Shown here in pieces: positions 35,154 through 47,700 of a stretch of DNA of 64,000 nt. Positions within the stretch are counted from its first letter, which is position 1. Each line of letters begins with the position of its first letter. The DNA is from Wyeomyia smithii (Eukaryota; Arthropoda; Insecta; Diptera; Culicidae). The stretch covers positions 100,009,306-100,073,305 of the forward strand of contig NC_073695.1 of NCBI RefSeq assembly GCF_029784165.1, read 5' to 3'. The notes under the pieces are model-generated. The model was not told where the DNA came from. It did no database searches and was given only the letters and a program-made list of their open reading frames with translations. Position numbers and translations under genes: made by a program.

Positions 35154-38100
35154 GTAAGCAACAGGACGGCCCGTTTGGAACCCGTGTGGTGCCGACGGAG
35201 CGCACGTTTTCCGTTGCAGTATTCATACTGGTTCTCTTGTTTTTCATTTTTCTTCCTGCAACCCAGACTGAGGGAGTATGGAGCACAGGAGTGATACCGC
35301 GCGGAACCCGTTTCGGCCCGTTCGAGGGTGTCCGGACACCAAGCCATCCCAGTGACAAGCAGCTGTGGCGGTACTTCTGGAGGGTGAGTTTGAAATTTCA
35401 TTGTTTCGCTATCCTCTTTTTACCCTGTTGCGTTACTCATTTCAACTGAACACACTATTACCAATTTTCTTTGTTCTTTTCAACTGCAATTTTAGTGTTT
35501 TTGTTTTACGTAGTTCGTAATTAAAAGTATAGTAACATAGCAACTCCCTTTATCATGTAGTTTATCATACGGTTCTCATTATTTTCTGTTTGAAAATTGA
35601 AGTATTTTAAAACACACTGGAAAATTTAACCGTACTTTGAAGTTAACCTTTTGCTGACAAAACAGAACTCAACTACTTGTCACTAACTGTAAATTAACAT
35701 GCTCTTCTAGACATAATAATAGTTACTTATTAGTTTGCATTAGTTTTCGAACCAGAGAACAGTTTTGGTTGCAAAACGTTGAACAGTTTGGCCCATTGAC
35801 CACAGAAAGCAAAAGATAAATTCCTCATACAAACTTTCCTCGAGCTGTCATTTCTTTATTCCGAGATGACAAGCTGGAAGCACTTCATAATATTTCGAGA
35901 TCGCATCTGTTGTGTGCAATAAAGGAAATAAAAAAAATCACTGATTATTGAGCCGTGTCAAATAAATTTATTAGACAACAAAAATTAACTCTTAGTTGCA
36001 TCAATAAGAAGTGCTCTAGTAATACAAAAATACTTCAAATTTGGATTATATTAGCTGAGCGTATTAGTAGAGTGATATCAAAAACTAAAACAAATTTCCA
36101 ATAAATTCTACTCCACGCAAACCTGAGTAACTTTTGCGTTCTTTCTATTCGCATAAGTGTTGATCTGATTTTGTCCAAACAATATACGAAAATCTTGACG
36201 CAATGGTCAATACAGTAAACTACCTCGAAACAGAATACAGTAAACTAGCTCGGAGCAGATACGACAGTTTTCCGACTTTTGTGCAAATCGAATTTTTAAA
36301 TTGAAATCTGTACTACATGTTTACAAGCAATACTAGGGGAACTGCTCCATTATTCATTTCAGCCCATATATTTATCTCATACAACATGAAAACACTATTG
36401 AAAACAGGAAAAAAACGCATATTTTCTTCTTAAACCAATCTGCTTATCCATGGGATGGATTGTTCTTAGTTCACTTTAGTTTCCTCATAAAGCATAATCC
36501 TCAAAAACTCACTTAAAAGCTCTAAATTATAGTCGGGCATCTGCACTCGAAAACTCATTTAATTAAATCACCTACCTCAGAAAACAAAATCCGCGCATTG
36601 TTTTATATGGCTACAACGGGACTCGTTCGGCGGCCACCCAAAGTTTTTTTCATCACTAGCGAACCACTTTATATTTCAATCACTAAATAAAATCACTCAC
36701 TACACTAAGAATATTTTAATCTTTGAAATGTTCACACTAAATTTTCTAAAACAAGTTTGAATTAGCAGAAACATATGAGATGAATTTCTACAATTCCTAA
36801 ATTTCAACTGTATGTATTTCATCTGTTTCCACTGCGTTGAAGAAAAACAAAAGTTGCCAAATCAGTTTCTGTTAACACGAAAAATCATACTGAAAATGTT
36901 GAATTATTCCGACATAATTGACATAAATCGACAGCACTGCAGTGGTTACCTAGGTTACCAATTTTGCACGTAAACTACTAAAGCGGATATCAAGGTAACC
37001 TACTACGACGGGCTGCGGCTACGTTCATTCATGATAATGCGATTAATTCATTATCAACAGTGTGATGAATATGGGGGCATCGTGAGATGAATAATTGAGC
37101 AGTGATTTAAGTTTTGAGATAGATATGGAAGCGTTGGAAAAATGGTTTGATGGCTGAAAAATTAGTAAGCTGAAACGTAAACTATTTTGTAGTTTCTTTT
37201 ATTAAATTTCACCGAAAAAAATCAATTGAAAACCGAGAAGATTAGTTTATTTGTTCAATGATTTCGTGAAATTTGGATGTTTAATCCGTGCATTCTGCGT
37301 GAATATCGGCTTAATGAGATGAATAATGGAGCAGTTCCCCTATTACTGATAAATAATTTGTAATTTTTGACGACAGAATCACGAGAAAAGCCTGTTTAGG
37401 GGAACTGCGGGGGGAGAGTGAAAGCCTTGGGGGACATCAAGAGAGACTAGAATCGGATTTGTGTACTGTCCGGTAGAATATGACACAAGCCATTTCAGAA
37501 GTTCTAGCTCAAGCAATTTTTTGCAATTTAAGGAGTAGCATTGGTATTTCGATGCGATCGAATGCCTTGTTAAAGCCTGTATAAAGAACTTCTAAGCGAA
37601 TTCCATTATCCATTGCTGTCAGTGAAAAATTAGTAGTCGATATGAAAACCATTTTGCTTCAAAGTTTTTCGGTTTTTAATTAGGAGGATTTTTTTTCCTG
37701 TGTGGACTCATCACTGCGATCAGTGATTACATTTATTGTGATATCACCCAGGTGTTTTCTGTACTCCGCACTTCATATTATTGGTAGTATCACTATTGAA
37801 GTAAGCGATTCGCTTATCATTCATATCCGTGCTTGTTTGTAAGTTTTCCCTTTCAAGCTTACTGTTCTACTATACCGAGCCTCTGTCCATCCTACCAATT
37901 TCACCTAGTTACGATTCCCTGGAGATAACTTTCAAACGTTACTCCTATGCCGCCGCCATAGGTGATTCTAAATCGGTGCTCCGCCAAGGATATTTTTCGA
38001 CGCCAATAACTGTGAATGCTAGTTTTCTGTTCATTCTTGTTAATTTTACTGGTGGTTTGTGAAAATTACCGAGTATAGATTATACCTATGCTAGTGTTAT

Positions 38101-41100
38101 TCATAAAAATTTCAATGTGGCATAAGCGGAATAAGACATTTCAAATTGGTTTACAACGAATATGAAATATTTGATTTATTTTCTCACTCTTATCCAATCG
38201 CTAAAAAGTATATTTGTATGGCAGTTTCTACTAGATATTGATTCGATAGCCTGTTGATTACAACAACATAAAATCCGATTGCTTAAAAAATGTTTGCAGA
38301 ATGTTTTCCTCGTAGCAAAGTATCTTTCTGGAAATACTCATTCAGAGCACGAAAAAAGAATGGAAAAGTGGAAACGGAAACGGATTCAATCGGGAGAAGG
38401 AAAATGAACATTTTTCAGAGCAAAATTGTCTTTAGTTACAAAATAGTGTGAAATCGAAAATAATTTTTGCCAGCCAACGTTTATAAGTTATATCTCAACA
38501 ACTATGTCAGTCGAGATTCGAGCATACGATGACTTGCTCGATTTCTGGTTTCTGGAATAGATTCAAAAATGGCTGAATACCAGGCCTAGAGACCGGAAAT
38601 CAATTTCACACGCCATTTTGACAGTGGTGGGCACCGCTAACCGAAAATTTAGCTCGATAATCGCTAAACGCTAAATGCTAAACCCACATTAGCGGATTCG
38701 CTAACTTATTAATATGTAAATAATCATATCGCTATATTTATTGCTCATGTTTTGTAAGATTTGGACCACTTTGATCTGTTTTGGTTAAATAAACGAAAAC
38801 AATTACATTTTAAAGCTATTTACAGTAAGAGGTTCACGAAACGGTATTCATATTTGATTTTGTAAAAACAAGAATAACAAAAGTTATTTAGCTTGCATTG
38901 AAAATAGATACTCTTAGGAATGTTTTCATGAAAATTCAATTATTATCTGAATCAAAAAAATAGAACCAAAGTTGTCATAATTTCAAGCGCATTGCAATTC
39001 ATCAAAGTTCTTGGTGTGCCAAAAATTCAATCTAGACCTTGTGCTTGTTTTTCAAAATGCTCCTGTGGCTTGTACGATAACTGGAACTCCATTCTAGGGT
39101 AAAAAAAACTGACAAGAGCCATCAGCAATTCACAGTTTTTCTAAATATTTCTATTGTCGCTTCTCCACAAAATTTAGCGATTTAGCGATTAGCGTTTCGA
39201 AGGCCAAAATTTTAGCGACGCTAACAGTTTCGCTAACCAGGTCAAAAATTAGCGAAATCGCTTAGTCGCTAACTAAATTTAAGCGTCGCTAATTAGCGAA
39301 TTAGCTAATTAGCGGAATGGTGCCCACCACTGCATTTTGAAATTCACGATGGTAACTTTCGGGTCGTCTGATGTCGTTTTGAGGTCTCTGGACAGCATCC
39401 CGATTCCAACAGTATCTATATTACGTGATATTTGGTCGATTTTATTTGTTTGCCGGATACCGGAAGTGACCATATTAAATTTCAAATGGCGTCCGAGGTT
39501 GATTTCCGGTCTCTGGACATCGTCCCGATTCCGGAGAAACTCATATTCGATGGTATTCGGCCAATTTTAGTTTCCTTCCAGATACCGGAAGCCGCCATTT
39601 GGGAATTCCAAAATGGCGTCAGGGGTCGTTATCCTGCCTCTAGATTTCACTCCGTTTCAAAAATACCCATATTGGATGGTATGTGACGTTGTATTTTTTA
39701 ATTGTTTTTATGGTCACCAAAAGCCCCGGTGAAATCTGTTCCGTATGACTATTTTGAGAGCATATCTTCATAACACCCAAAACCATAAATATGTCCCGTG
39801 AATATAATTTTATAAACTTTGAACCAATAGTAGTAAGATTCCGTTCAAATATTTATAAAATTTTTCCGCTTCGGAACATATCACCGAAAAACCGAATTTC
39901 CAGCAATGAGAATATTCTTCCAGAATAAAACCATGAAATTTCGTCTTGTGAAACCTAAAATGGTATTCGGGTACCCCGTCGAGCACATAACGGTTAAAGA
40001 AATATTTATATATTAAAAATATAAAATACGAGGTTGGCTTTGCGAAAATAATCTGCCAAAACATGTCTATTTTGTGATTTTAATTAAGTTAGACTAGTCT
40101 TTTTTTTTCACGAATACATTGCTTATGTCTCATTTCTAGACTCTGTTAACGGTAATGTTCATTTGGACTCCTCCTGGTACATCCGAGAAAAGCATGTATT
40201 GGAAAAAACACCATTTTAGTAAAAGCTGAAAATCATGGAATTTCATTTTTGAAGTTGACAAGACACCAGGACTCATGTCTGCTATTACGGCGCGTAAAAT
40301 GCTAAATAAGAATGTTTTCAGTGAAAAAATTATCAACCGGCAATAATGAATTCATTAGTCTGAAATTTCCGTGCAGCTAGCTCTGCAACGCTAGAAATCT
40401 CACTGCAGCGCGCGCGTCGGTGAGTTTATCTTCATTCGCCTTGGTGAATTTGGGAGTAGTTTTCTACGCTGTAGCGCAGCCCAGCGTTGAGAGCTTTTTA
40501 TTTGTTTTTTCCACACTCATTGTCGCGCACGTACACAGAAAGCGTGGTGAGCACGGACAAAAGAGAAGCGCTCTCGTTACAGTTCGAAGCGTGTGAGGTG
40601 AAATTGGAATTTTTCTTTACCGCACAGAGGATACGGACAACTCTGTGTTGTTGGATAGATAAAATTTTGGACAATTTTGTAATACGCTAGTAATCACTAT
40701 TATTTCGTTGCAAAGTGGTGAAAATTGATAAAAAGTCTCAAGGATAAATTTACGCGAACAATAAATCAACCACATGCGAGCATTCCTAGCACAGACGACG
40801 TGAATAGACACCAACAATTTCCTCTGCTATTCTTTGTATCAGAATCAAAAAAAAAAAAAAAATGACAGCGTTTCCCCGTCCCAATAAGGCAATTTATGTT
40901 TGCTTCCATGAACTTAGACTAATGTGATATCTCGAAAGTAAAAGTTTTTCGAAAAACTTGAAACAACCCTTTTTCTTGAACAATTTTTAAACCTACAGTT
41001 AGAACGTACGTAAAACGTAAAACTGATGTCTTGATAGAAAACATGTTTAAAGAAGCAACAGTACCGTACAGTATACGTGGAACATAGCGCCGCTGCAGCT

Positions 41101-44100
41101 GGTCTCTCGTCGTCTATCGTTGCGGCGGTACCCGACTAGAGATTAACTGTTGATCTCATGAATATGGGTACCATCACATTTATGAATTACTCAACAAGCA
41201 AGGATGGGAAAAATCGTTCAAGTGATAATTAATCAGTAGTCCAAACTGATTCTCTAGGTATCACTTTCGATAATTTCAAAAGGATATGTGGTGAAAAATT
41301 TTTATTCACGATTACTTTGATTTATTTGTTTCGTTTCGCGCTTTCGATTTTTTTTTTTTTTCACACGTGTAGATAGGTACGGCAAGCGCAAACCGAGATT
41401 TTTTTCTGGATGTTCTACGGCGTGTTGTCTTCTAGAAATATGAATTTAGATACCTACTGGTATTGTGGCCGGGGCGAATCAAACAGATTTTCAGAAAGCA
41501 TGTATTCAACTATATTACTTGCAAGTTTTCATGTAATATAGGGTGGTGAACGGCTTCGGAAGTGGTTTTCTTCAGCAGGCTCCTGCATAAGATCGCTGAA
41601 GAAAACCTGCCAAAGAAAACTACTGACGAAGCCGTTCACAAGATTGAGAAAGAAAGATTGAGATTACAGTTTAGAGGTTTCAACCAAGAAAATTATCGAG
41701 AGACTTGTTTGATACTTTCTATACTTTATACTTTATGAGTCAATTTAACTTTAAACTATCGATAATAATAGTATTATGCAGTATTTACTATTTCAATGTA
41801 CATAACCTAATATTTGGTAGTTCTTTCTTTATTTGGTAGAAATTTTGTCATCAGAACAGTACTTGTATGTCTCTATCACACGAGCTTTTTCTCAATCGTT
41901 TCAAACCAAATCGACAGCTAATTTATTTTAATGTTCTTCGCCTAAAGCAGGGATATCAGTAACATAAACAATCATTTCACCCCCATACTCCTTTCCACTA
42001 ACAACGCTCGGTACTGGGTTCGCTTCAACTAATAATGAAAATATTTTTCTTTTCTCTTTTCCATATAAATTTCCTTCTGACCTGAACTACTTCAACTGCT
42101 TCCAAAACATGTAAATACTGTACCCCCACTTGGAAATACTAAAAGGTACAAGAGCTGCGACATGTTTCCTACGGGAATATCAAGGTATCTATTTCGAACT
42201 GTCGACCGGCTTTCGATCTGTTCAGCAAACTCGCCGTTCCAGACTATTAACTAATCAACCCCCTTTTTTCTCAACCTTTTCTCCAGATTTTCAAAGACAG
42301 TGACTTCTTCTACCTTGACGGATCGGACCCATCGCAATCCAACTGGATGCGATATGTTGCTTCGGCATACAGCTTCTCCGTCATGAACCTGGTTGCTTGT
42401 CAGCACCAGGAGCACATCTACTTCTACACAATCCGAGATATCATGCCCAACGAGGAACTGATGGTGTGGTACTGTCGAGACTTCGCCAAACGGCTTGGGT
42501 ACGACATCGACCCCGAACGTGCCACCTACTCAATCTGTCGGGAGGAAACGCTGAAGAAGACTTACGCGACGATCACCAAAGCGCCAGTTCCAGCGGAGGT
42601 GGCTTACAATCACGTGAAGCACGTGATGGGGTTGTACCTGCCAGCGATCCGAACCGCACCAACACCAAGTCCGTCACCACCGGCTGCCACTTCCACGACG
42701 GTTGCACCTGCCACCGTTGTAGTTCCTCCCTCGAAGCATCAGGTTCATCAAACGGTATTGCGTGAAGCGCGCACCACAACCGAAGGGCATGACCGGTCCC
42801 CGATTAGGATTGTCATTCGCGAGCAAAGCCCACCGATGCGAGCGATTGCCAAGGAACCGGACGCGGACTCCCCAATCTCACACAACGGGAAAGAAGCTCA
42901 CTATGAACATCAGCTGACTCCGAACGATGGATCGGTTAGGTCAGACGAAGGATATCACAGTAATGGGTATCATGAGGACGGGTTCACACCGCCGGAAGAC
43001 TCTAGCGACAGTGAAAGTGAACACAACTACGTCCTTGATTGCTCTAAGAAAGCGATCGAACCGAAGGAAGCCAGTGTGAAGTTGGAGATTTGTGATAAGA
43101 ATGAGTACCGAAAGGTGAAGATGAAAATGCCATTGAAGTATGAGTTTAAGAATAACAAGAACTTCAAGCATCCCGGTGACAAAGAGGAGACTATCGAGGA
43201 GGAAGAAGTTGTAGTGACGAGAGAAGTTAAGCCGGCTACTAGTACGGTGATTGTGCTGGAGACAGTACCGGAAACCGTTGTACCGCTGACTAAAGCGTAC
43301 TACGAACCGGAAACGACGAGCTCCCCTGCGACATTCATTCGATATACCCCGCCCAGCTCTAGCATTTTGGAAACGATACTTACCGGTAGTAGACCAACGG
43401 TGGATGATCCCCACCTAAGACAACCGAACGCTACACCTCCTCCTACTTCACCTACCGAGATGGCTTACTCGTACAAAAAATCTCAACGGTATGGAACAGC
43501 CTGTAGTCCCGACTCCAGTTCGCAAACTCCCATGGAATCTGTGGAAAACGGCTCACAGCTGCTACAGGAATCCAAGCTGATCAGCATTGATCATCGTGAG
43601 TCTCAGTCTCCAACAATCATTTACAGCTCCGCTCATCGACCGCAGCAATCGCATTCGCCCAGTTTGTACGATCCCGCTGCTCACGGTTACGCCATGTACC
43701 CATCGTCGAACGGAACCGTCATCAACAGCGCTTCCAGTTCAACCTATTCTCCGCCTCTGAATGGCGGTCACTACGAGAGACTGACAACGCACACAATCCA
43801 ATCCCCGAGTGGTTTTGTGCAGCTTCAGGCTAAAGGACAACTGCCACTGAACCATCCACTGATGCAACCTCTCCCGCCGCTCACACACATGTCACCCGGT
43901 CATGTATCTCCGCCCAGCAGTCTCAGTCCTGACGGTGGCTCCTACTCCCGAAGTGGCAGCCCAATGAGCCCTGGCAGCCCGGGTTCCCGCGGTTACCGGA
44001 GTTTACCGTACCCGTTGCGAAAACGGGACGGTAAGATGCACTACGAGTGCAACGTCTGCAGCAAAACCTTCGGTCAGCTATCCAATCTCAAGGTCCATCT

Positions 44101-45117
44101 GCGAACACACTCGGGCGAACGACCCTTCAAGTGCAATGTCTGTACCAAATCGTTCACCCAGCTTGCCCACCTGCAAAAACACCATCTGGTACATACCGGA
44201 GAAAAACCGCACCAATGTGATATCTGCAAGAAGCGATTCTCGTCCACGTCCAACCTGAAGACGCACCTGAGGCTACACAGCGGCCAGAAGCCGTACGCAT
44301 GCGATCTGTGTCCGCAGAAGTTTACCCAGTTTGTGCACCTGAAGCTGCACAAGCGGCTGCACACCAATGATCGGCCGTACGTGTGCCAGGGTTGCGACAA
44401 AAAGTACATCAGCGCCTCCGGTCTCCGAACGCACTGGAAGACGACGAGCTGCAAGCCAAATAACCTCGAGGAAGAGCTGGCGCTGGCCGCTGCTGCCACC
44501 TCCGAGTGTATGGGTAAGTGGAATGCGATGCGATGGAAAAATGATTAGTTTTGTTCTCATGAATCTTTTTTTATTTCTTTGATTTAGATAAAGATCAGCA
44601 GGAAAATGAGCCGAGAGAATACTATGAAATGCAACAAATGAATCATCCGGCGAGTATTGGATCACCTCAGCTTCGGCATGTTGCTGATCACGGTTCTCCT
44701 ACCCATCTGCTTAGCATGCCACCACAATCCCATCATCCGGGACACCTTTTTCAGGGTCACCCAGGGCCCGAAGCAGTAATCCAGAAAGTAGGCAAAATTC
44801 AACACTCGTCAACGATTAGTAGCAGTAGTAGCAATAATAGCAACAACAACAACAACAATCCCAATATTCTCAACGGCAACATCATCAACGGCAGCAGCCA
44901 GATGCATTACCTGGGAGGTCCACTGGTACCGCAAGGACCACCTCCACCTCCGCCACCGCAGCAAGTGCTTCATCATGTGCAACCTTCACAAAGCGTCAAC
45001 ACTGGCAGCACTGTGAGCACTGTCACCTCCAATAACAGTACCAGCATCGGCACCGAACCGACCAGCCGACCAAGCGTGATCGAGTCCAGCCAACCGATGA
45101 TCATCGAGTGCACGTAG
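34941..45117 (+). CDS. Blimp-1: Blimp-1 / PRDM1 ortholog, PR-domain zinc-finger transcriptional repressor (4 coding exons)
   Basis: Coding exons join as 34941-35153, 35267-35383, 42287-44513 and 44588-45117: 3087 nt, 1028 residues. All introns follow GT-AG, and the phases (0, 0, 1) restore one frame. Residues 23-50 (MREEDFERLAVYIVPD and on) and the PR domain (about 75-170: GTRFGPFEG, YFWRIF, NWMRYV, IYFYTIRDI, LMVWYCRDFAKRL) match PRDM1 closely. A Pro/Ser/Thr-rich linker with an acidic EETIEEEE patch follows. Five zinc fingers span about 696-832, four C2H2 and a last one ending H-x5-C as in PRDM1. The tail is Asn- and Pro-rich. In the family this is a nuclear DNA-binding repressor that recruits corepressors; its PR domain is not a proven methyltransferase. 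In Drosophila it is ecdysone-induced and times the ftz-f1 response and tracheal development; the mosquito role is inferred. Confidence 0.95.
35267..35383 (+). CDS. Blimp-1: Blimp-1 coding exon 2 (PR domain, first half)
   Basis: It encodes 39 residues including VIPRGTRFGPFEG and LWRYFWR, the conserved N-terminal half of the PR/SET fold. The acceptor is ACCCAG at 35261-35266 and the donor GTGAGT at 35384. Phase 0 on both sides. Confidence 0.92.
36336..37340. mobile_element. TA-flanked MITE with GGGGAACTGCTCC ends
   Basis: Inverted termini of at least 22 bp start GGGGAACTGCTCCATTATTC on both sides. The element is bounded by TA (36334-36335 and 37341-37342), as for Tc1/mariner or pogo relatives. 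It is 1005 bp long with no coding capacity. A similar terminus recurs at about 37394 and, in modified form, at the two ends of the element 49672-53690. Confidence 0.7.
38500..39690. repeat. Diverged GAAGT-CGCCATTTTG-type repeat interrupted by a hAT MITE
   Basis: Phrases such as GATACCGGAAGTGACCAT and CTCATATTCGATGGTATTCG recur here with a spacing like the monomers at 12850-14260, so this is a decayed copy of the same repeat type. It is split by the element at 38622-39332; the two halves rejoin across the target site CATTTTGA. Confidence 0.6.
38622..39332. mobile_element. hAT-type MITE with TTAGCG subterminal repeats
   Basis: Ends are CAGTGGTGGGCACC and its inverted copy. A perfect 8-bp duplication CATTTTGA flanks it (38614-38621 and 39333-39340). 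TTAGCG/CGCTAA words crowd the outer 100-170 bp of both ends. It is 711 bp long without transposase. Start CAGTG, 8-bp duplication and subterminal repeats are diagnostic for the hAT superfamily. Confidence 0.9.
41546..41639. repeat. Hairpin in Blimp-1 intron 2
   Basis: GTGAACGGCTTCG (41546-41558) pairs with CGAAGCCGTTCAC (41627-41639). Inside, GGTTTTCTTCAGC pairs with GCTGAAGAAAACC around an 18-nt loop. The internal loop is asymmetric because the right side carries an extra copy of an AAGAAAAC word. It could be a structured intronic RNA or the relic of a tiny palindromic transposon. Confidence 0.5.
42287..44513 (+). CDS. Blimp-1: Blimp-1 coding exon 3 (PR domain second half, linker, five zinc fingers)
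   Basis: This exon holds 742 codons plus one base. It starts with IFKDSDFFYLDG right after the acceptor and completes the PR domain by about codon 60. A long low-complexity linker follows. The zinc-finger block is at 44042-44452, with fingers YECNVCSKTF, FKCNVCTKSF, HQCDICKKRF, YACDLCPQKF and YVCQGCDKKY, joined by TGEKP-like linkers. All fingers being in one exon is notable compared with the multi-exon vertebrate gene. It ends TGTATGG before donor GTAAGT at 44514. Confidence 0.95.
44514..44587 (+). other. Blimp-1: Blimp-1 intron 3 (74 bp)
   Basis: A minimal insect intron with donor GTAAGT and acceptor TTTAG. If it were retained, translation would add GKWNAMRWKND after the Met of ECM and stop at 44548, giving a protein without the exon-4 tail. 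Normal splicing rebuilds a GAT codon (Asp) across the junction. Confidence 0.85.
44588..45117 (+). CDS. Blimp-1: Blimp-1 coding exon 4 (low-complexity C-terminal tail)
   Basis: It continues in phase 1 with DKDQQENEPREYYEMQQ. It contains an asparagine run with flanking serines (about 44818-44860), a PQGPPPPPPPQQ stretch (about 44929-44964) and Ser/Thr-rich sequence, and ends ECT-stop at 45115-45117. No folded domain is seen; such tails are commonly disordered. Confidence 0.9.
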
Positions 45118-45463
45118 CTCCAGGTTATGGGCCCGGGCCCTCCAGCGGCCCGGCGCCAGGATAGCGTTATTCGTGTGACCGGTTAAACAGCAGAACCTAT
45201 TTGCAAGCAAATGATGATCTTTCTCGCGTGTAAGATTTAAGGATTTAACTGTGAATACTAATTTTAAGGCTACTCTCCCCCAACAAACAACAAAAAATTC
45301 TTCCCATCTCCTTCACTGGCACACACACACTCATCTAGCTGCTAAGAGAAGCGTAAATTTATATATTTATTTTTTACTTATTATCAAGCCGAAGCAAATC
45401 AGTAAGAAAGCAAGAAGCATATTGTTAAGTGTTCTTAAGATTTACTAATTATACGTGAAGCTG

Positions 45464-45465
<2 letters not shown>

Positions 45466-45494
<29 letters not shown>

Positions 45495-45496
45495 AA
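45466..45496. repeat. GA dinucleotide microsatellite
   Basis: About fourteen uninterrupted GA units lie within the presumed Blimp-1 3' UTR. Confidence 0.9.
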
Positions 45497-47654
45497 GTAG
45501 GATGGGGAATAGTACTGAAGTTTGTCATTTTTCTTGAAACTTTCAATCGAACCAGTAAACATTCTCATAGCGGACAGCTGACCAAAAAGTGCGAAGCTTC
45601 TTCGGCTGCCACGTCTCTGTAAATATAGTGTAATAGTGCGTTGGCGTTGATCGAACCCGAGCAGGACACTGGACACTGTCATCTCTCATATCATTATCAT
45701 CATCCCTAGCATCGTCATCATCATTATCGTTAGTACCATAATCATCTTCATCGCCCCAGTTTTAGCAAGTATTTGTGAATGTTCCAAAATTGTAGCAACT
45801 GTATTGTTTAGTAGTTTAGGGAAACATTGGCTGATGAATAGTTAAAGTTTGGTTTTTCCTTTGGTTTAGAACGCCTAGTGGTTACGTGTTTGATGTATTT
45901 TAAGCGGATCGCCGCAACTGATGGGCGAGGGCGGTTGGAGGATAGAATAAAAACGTAAAAGGAGAAGGAGAAATAGAAGAATGACACTAATTCATACGAC
46001 CAACAGACTGATATTTTTTTTTCCTTATTAACTTTAATCAAATCATCAATCGTGTATAGTGAAGGTAAAGATTTGGCAATAAGTTTCCAAAAAAAGTTGG
46101 TATAGTATTTTTTGTTTTTTTTTTTAATTAGTCGTTAGTTGTAGTGAATGCTCACACAGAAGGTACGGTTGTGGAATGGTTGCATGGCGACCGCGGGAAT
46201 GATTCGGAAAGATGGACGAAATGTTTGGTATGTTCTATCTTGTAACGATTTTCAGAACAATTATTTTGAAGCAGTGAAAAAAATTATTTTCAACGGAAAT
46301 TATTATTTTTAAACTATTTTTTTTTTCAAACAAATAAATTTTCATGAAACATTTCATTTGGAAAAATTTGTGTAAAAACACGCCAAACTGTTCCACCTTT
46401 AATCACTCAGTCTGTCGGCAGTCAACCAAACACACACTTTAGAGTTTTTAGGAAAATTCCCCAGAAGGCTGTCCATAAGAAAAGCGTTAATACGATAGGT
46501 ACGAACCTAGCTTAATCTAATCGGGCAAATAAGTAAACAGAAAGTAGCACACACACAGCAAGCAAATTGCAGCGGAGAGAAAAATGACGAATTTCCACAC
46601 CCGTGTCCGCGTCCAGCAGTGTCTCTGTTTTGGCGACCAGGACCGGGTTCTGTACATTTATTGCAAAACAAAATCTACAAGTTAAATAATAAATTTAAAG
46701 CAAGTAGTAAGAAAGAAAAAAAAACAATAAAATTGAGCAAAAACACTGAATAACATAAATAACGATAACCTACAGTTAGCTGAAGATCGGTGCTTTTTTC
46801 CAGAAACAAGGGAAGAACTTGAAAAATCTACATTATTTGCAGGTTTTTCGAACAAAAGTTTAACTCTTTATCTCAGATTTAAGGATAACCCAGTACATTT
46901 AAAAGAAAAAAAAATACATTGTATTAAGATTAACAAAGCGAACAAAGGAAACATTAAATGATATTTTTAATATTCTCGGCTAAAGCCGAACCAGTTAGCG
47001 GTTAGCGTCAAAAGCGAACACTTTGAAGGAACAATTTACGGTGGCCAAAAAACAATGCAGAACTGACACAGTGTAGACACAGTACTAAACAATCTAACCG
47101 ATTTATCCAACCAAACTTTTACTATGCAAGCTGAATTAGGTAGACTGCTTTTCTCTAAAATCCAGCTGAGCTTCTGTTATTGCTCCCAGCAGGATCGAAA
47201 TAAGGCTCTAGAATAACTCTATCCAATGTTTTGTAAAATCTGGCAGCTTAAAACGAACGTAGCAAAAAAAAAAGAGGAAATGTTCAAGATTTAGCAAAAA
47301 ATTTAAAAGTCAAAAAATAGCCAAACAGAAAGTTCCCTAGAGAAAACAACAACCGTAAAACCAATCGCACGGAATCCTAAAAGTGTGCAGAATTCAGCAA
47401 GATTTAACTGTTTGTCATTAAAAGCAGAAGAAAAAGGTCAAAAACGCAAGCACATCCCACCGTTCTGTTGAACCCATCCCATTTTTACCACCCTCGTCTC
47501 CGCACGCTACCCTCTATCACCATTACTCGCACCTGAAGTTTTGTGAGGCTGATGTTTGTTAAACTCTTATTAGTTTTGTTTGCATGTTGTAAATTAACGA
47601 GCAGAAAAAAATAGAAACTTGTGTACTGTGTACATTGGAGCGATGAAGAAATGT

Positions 47655-47660
47655 AATAAA
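47655..47660 (+). terminator. Candidate Blimp-1 polyadenylation signal
   Basis: A canonical AATAAA followed by a T-rich stretch at 47667-47675. It closes the A-rich region after the stop codon. Another AATAAA at about 47868 with a GT-rich downstream element is an alternative. Confidence 0.35.
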
Positions 47661-47700
47661 ATAAGATTTTTCTATCAAAAGAAAGTAAAAATGTATCAAA

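Larger units (their letters stand above)
35384..42286 (+). other. Blimp-1: Blimp-1 intron 2 (6.9 kb)
   Basis: Bounded by GTGAGT (35384) and a pyrimidine tract ending CTCCAG (42281-42286). It splits the PR domain between R and I of YFWRIF. It contains a TA-flanked MITE (36336-37340), a truncated relative of that element's end at about 37394, a CGCCATTTTG-type repeat with an inserted hAT MITE (38500-39690), and a hairpin (41546-41639). No other gene is seen inside. Confidence 0.85.
45118..47700 (+). other. Blimp-1: Probable Blimp-1 3' UTR
   Basis: A-rich, noncoding DNA follows the stop codon with many CAA, AAAC and AGAA words and few repeats, typical of long insect 3' UTRs. It includes a perfect GA-dinucleotide microsatellite at about 45468-45495. 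Possible AATAAA signals occur near 46686, 46730 and, best placed, 47655. The real end needs transcript data. Confidence 0.55.

Noticed and set aside
44074..44499. 141-codon minus-strand frame across the zinc fingers
   Set aside because: It is the antisense shadow of the highly constrained zinc-finger coding sequence.
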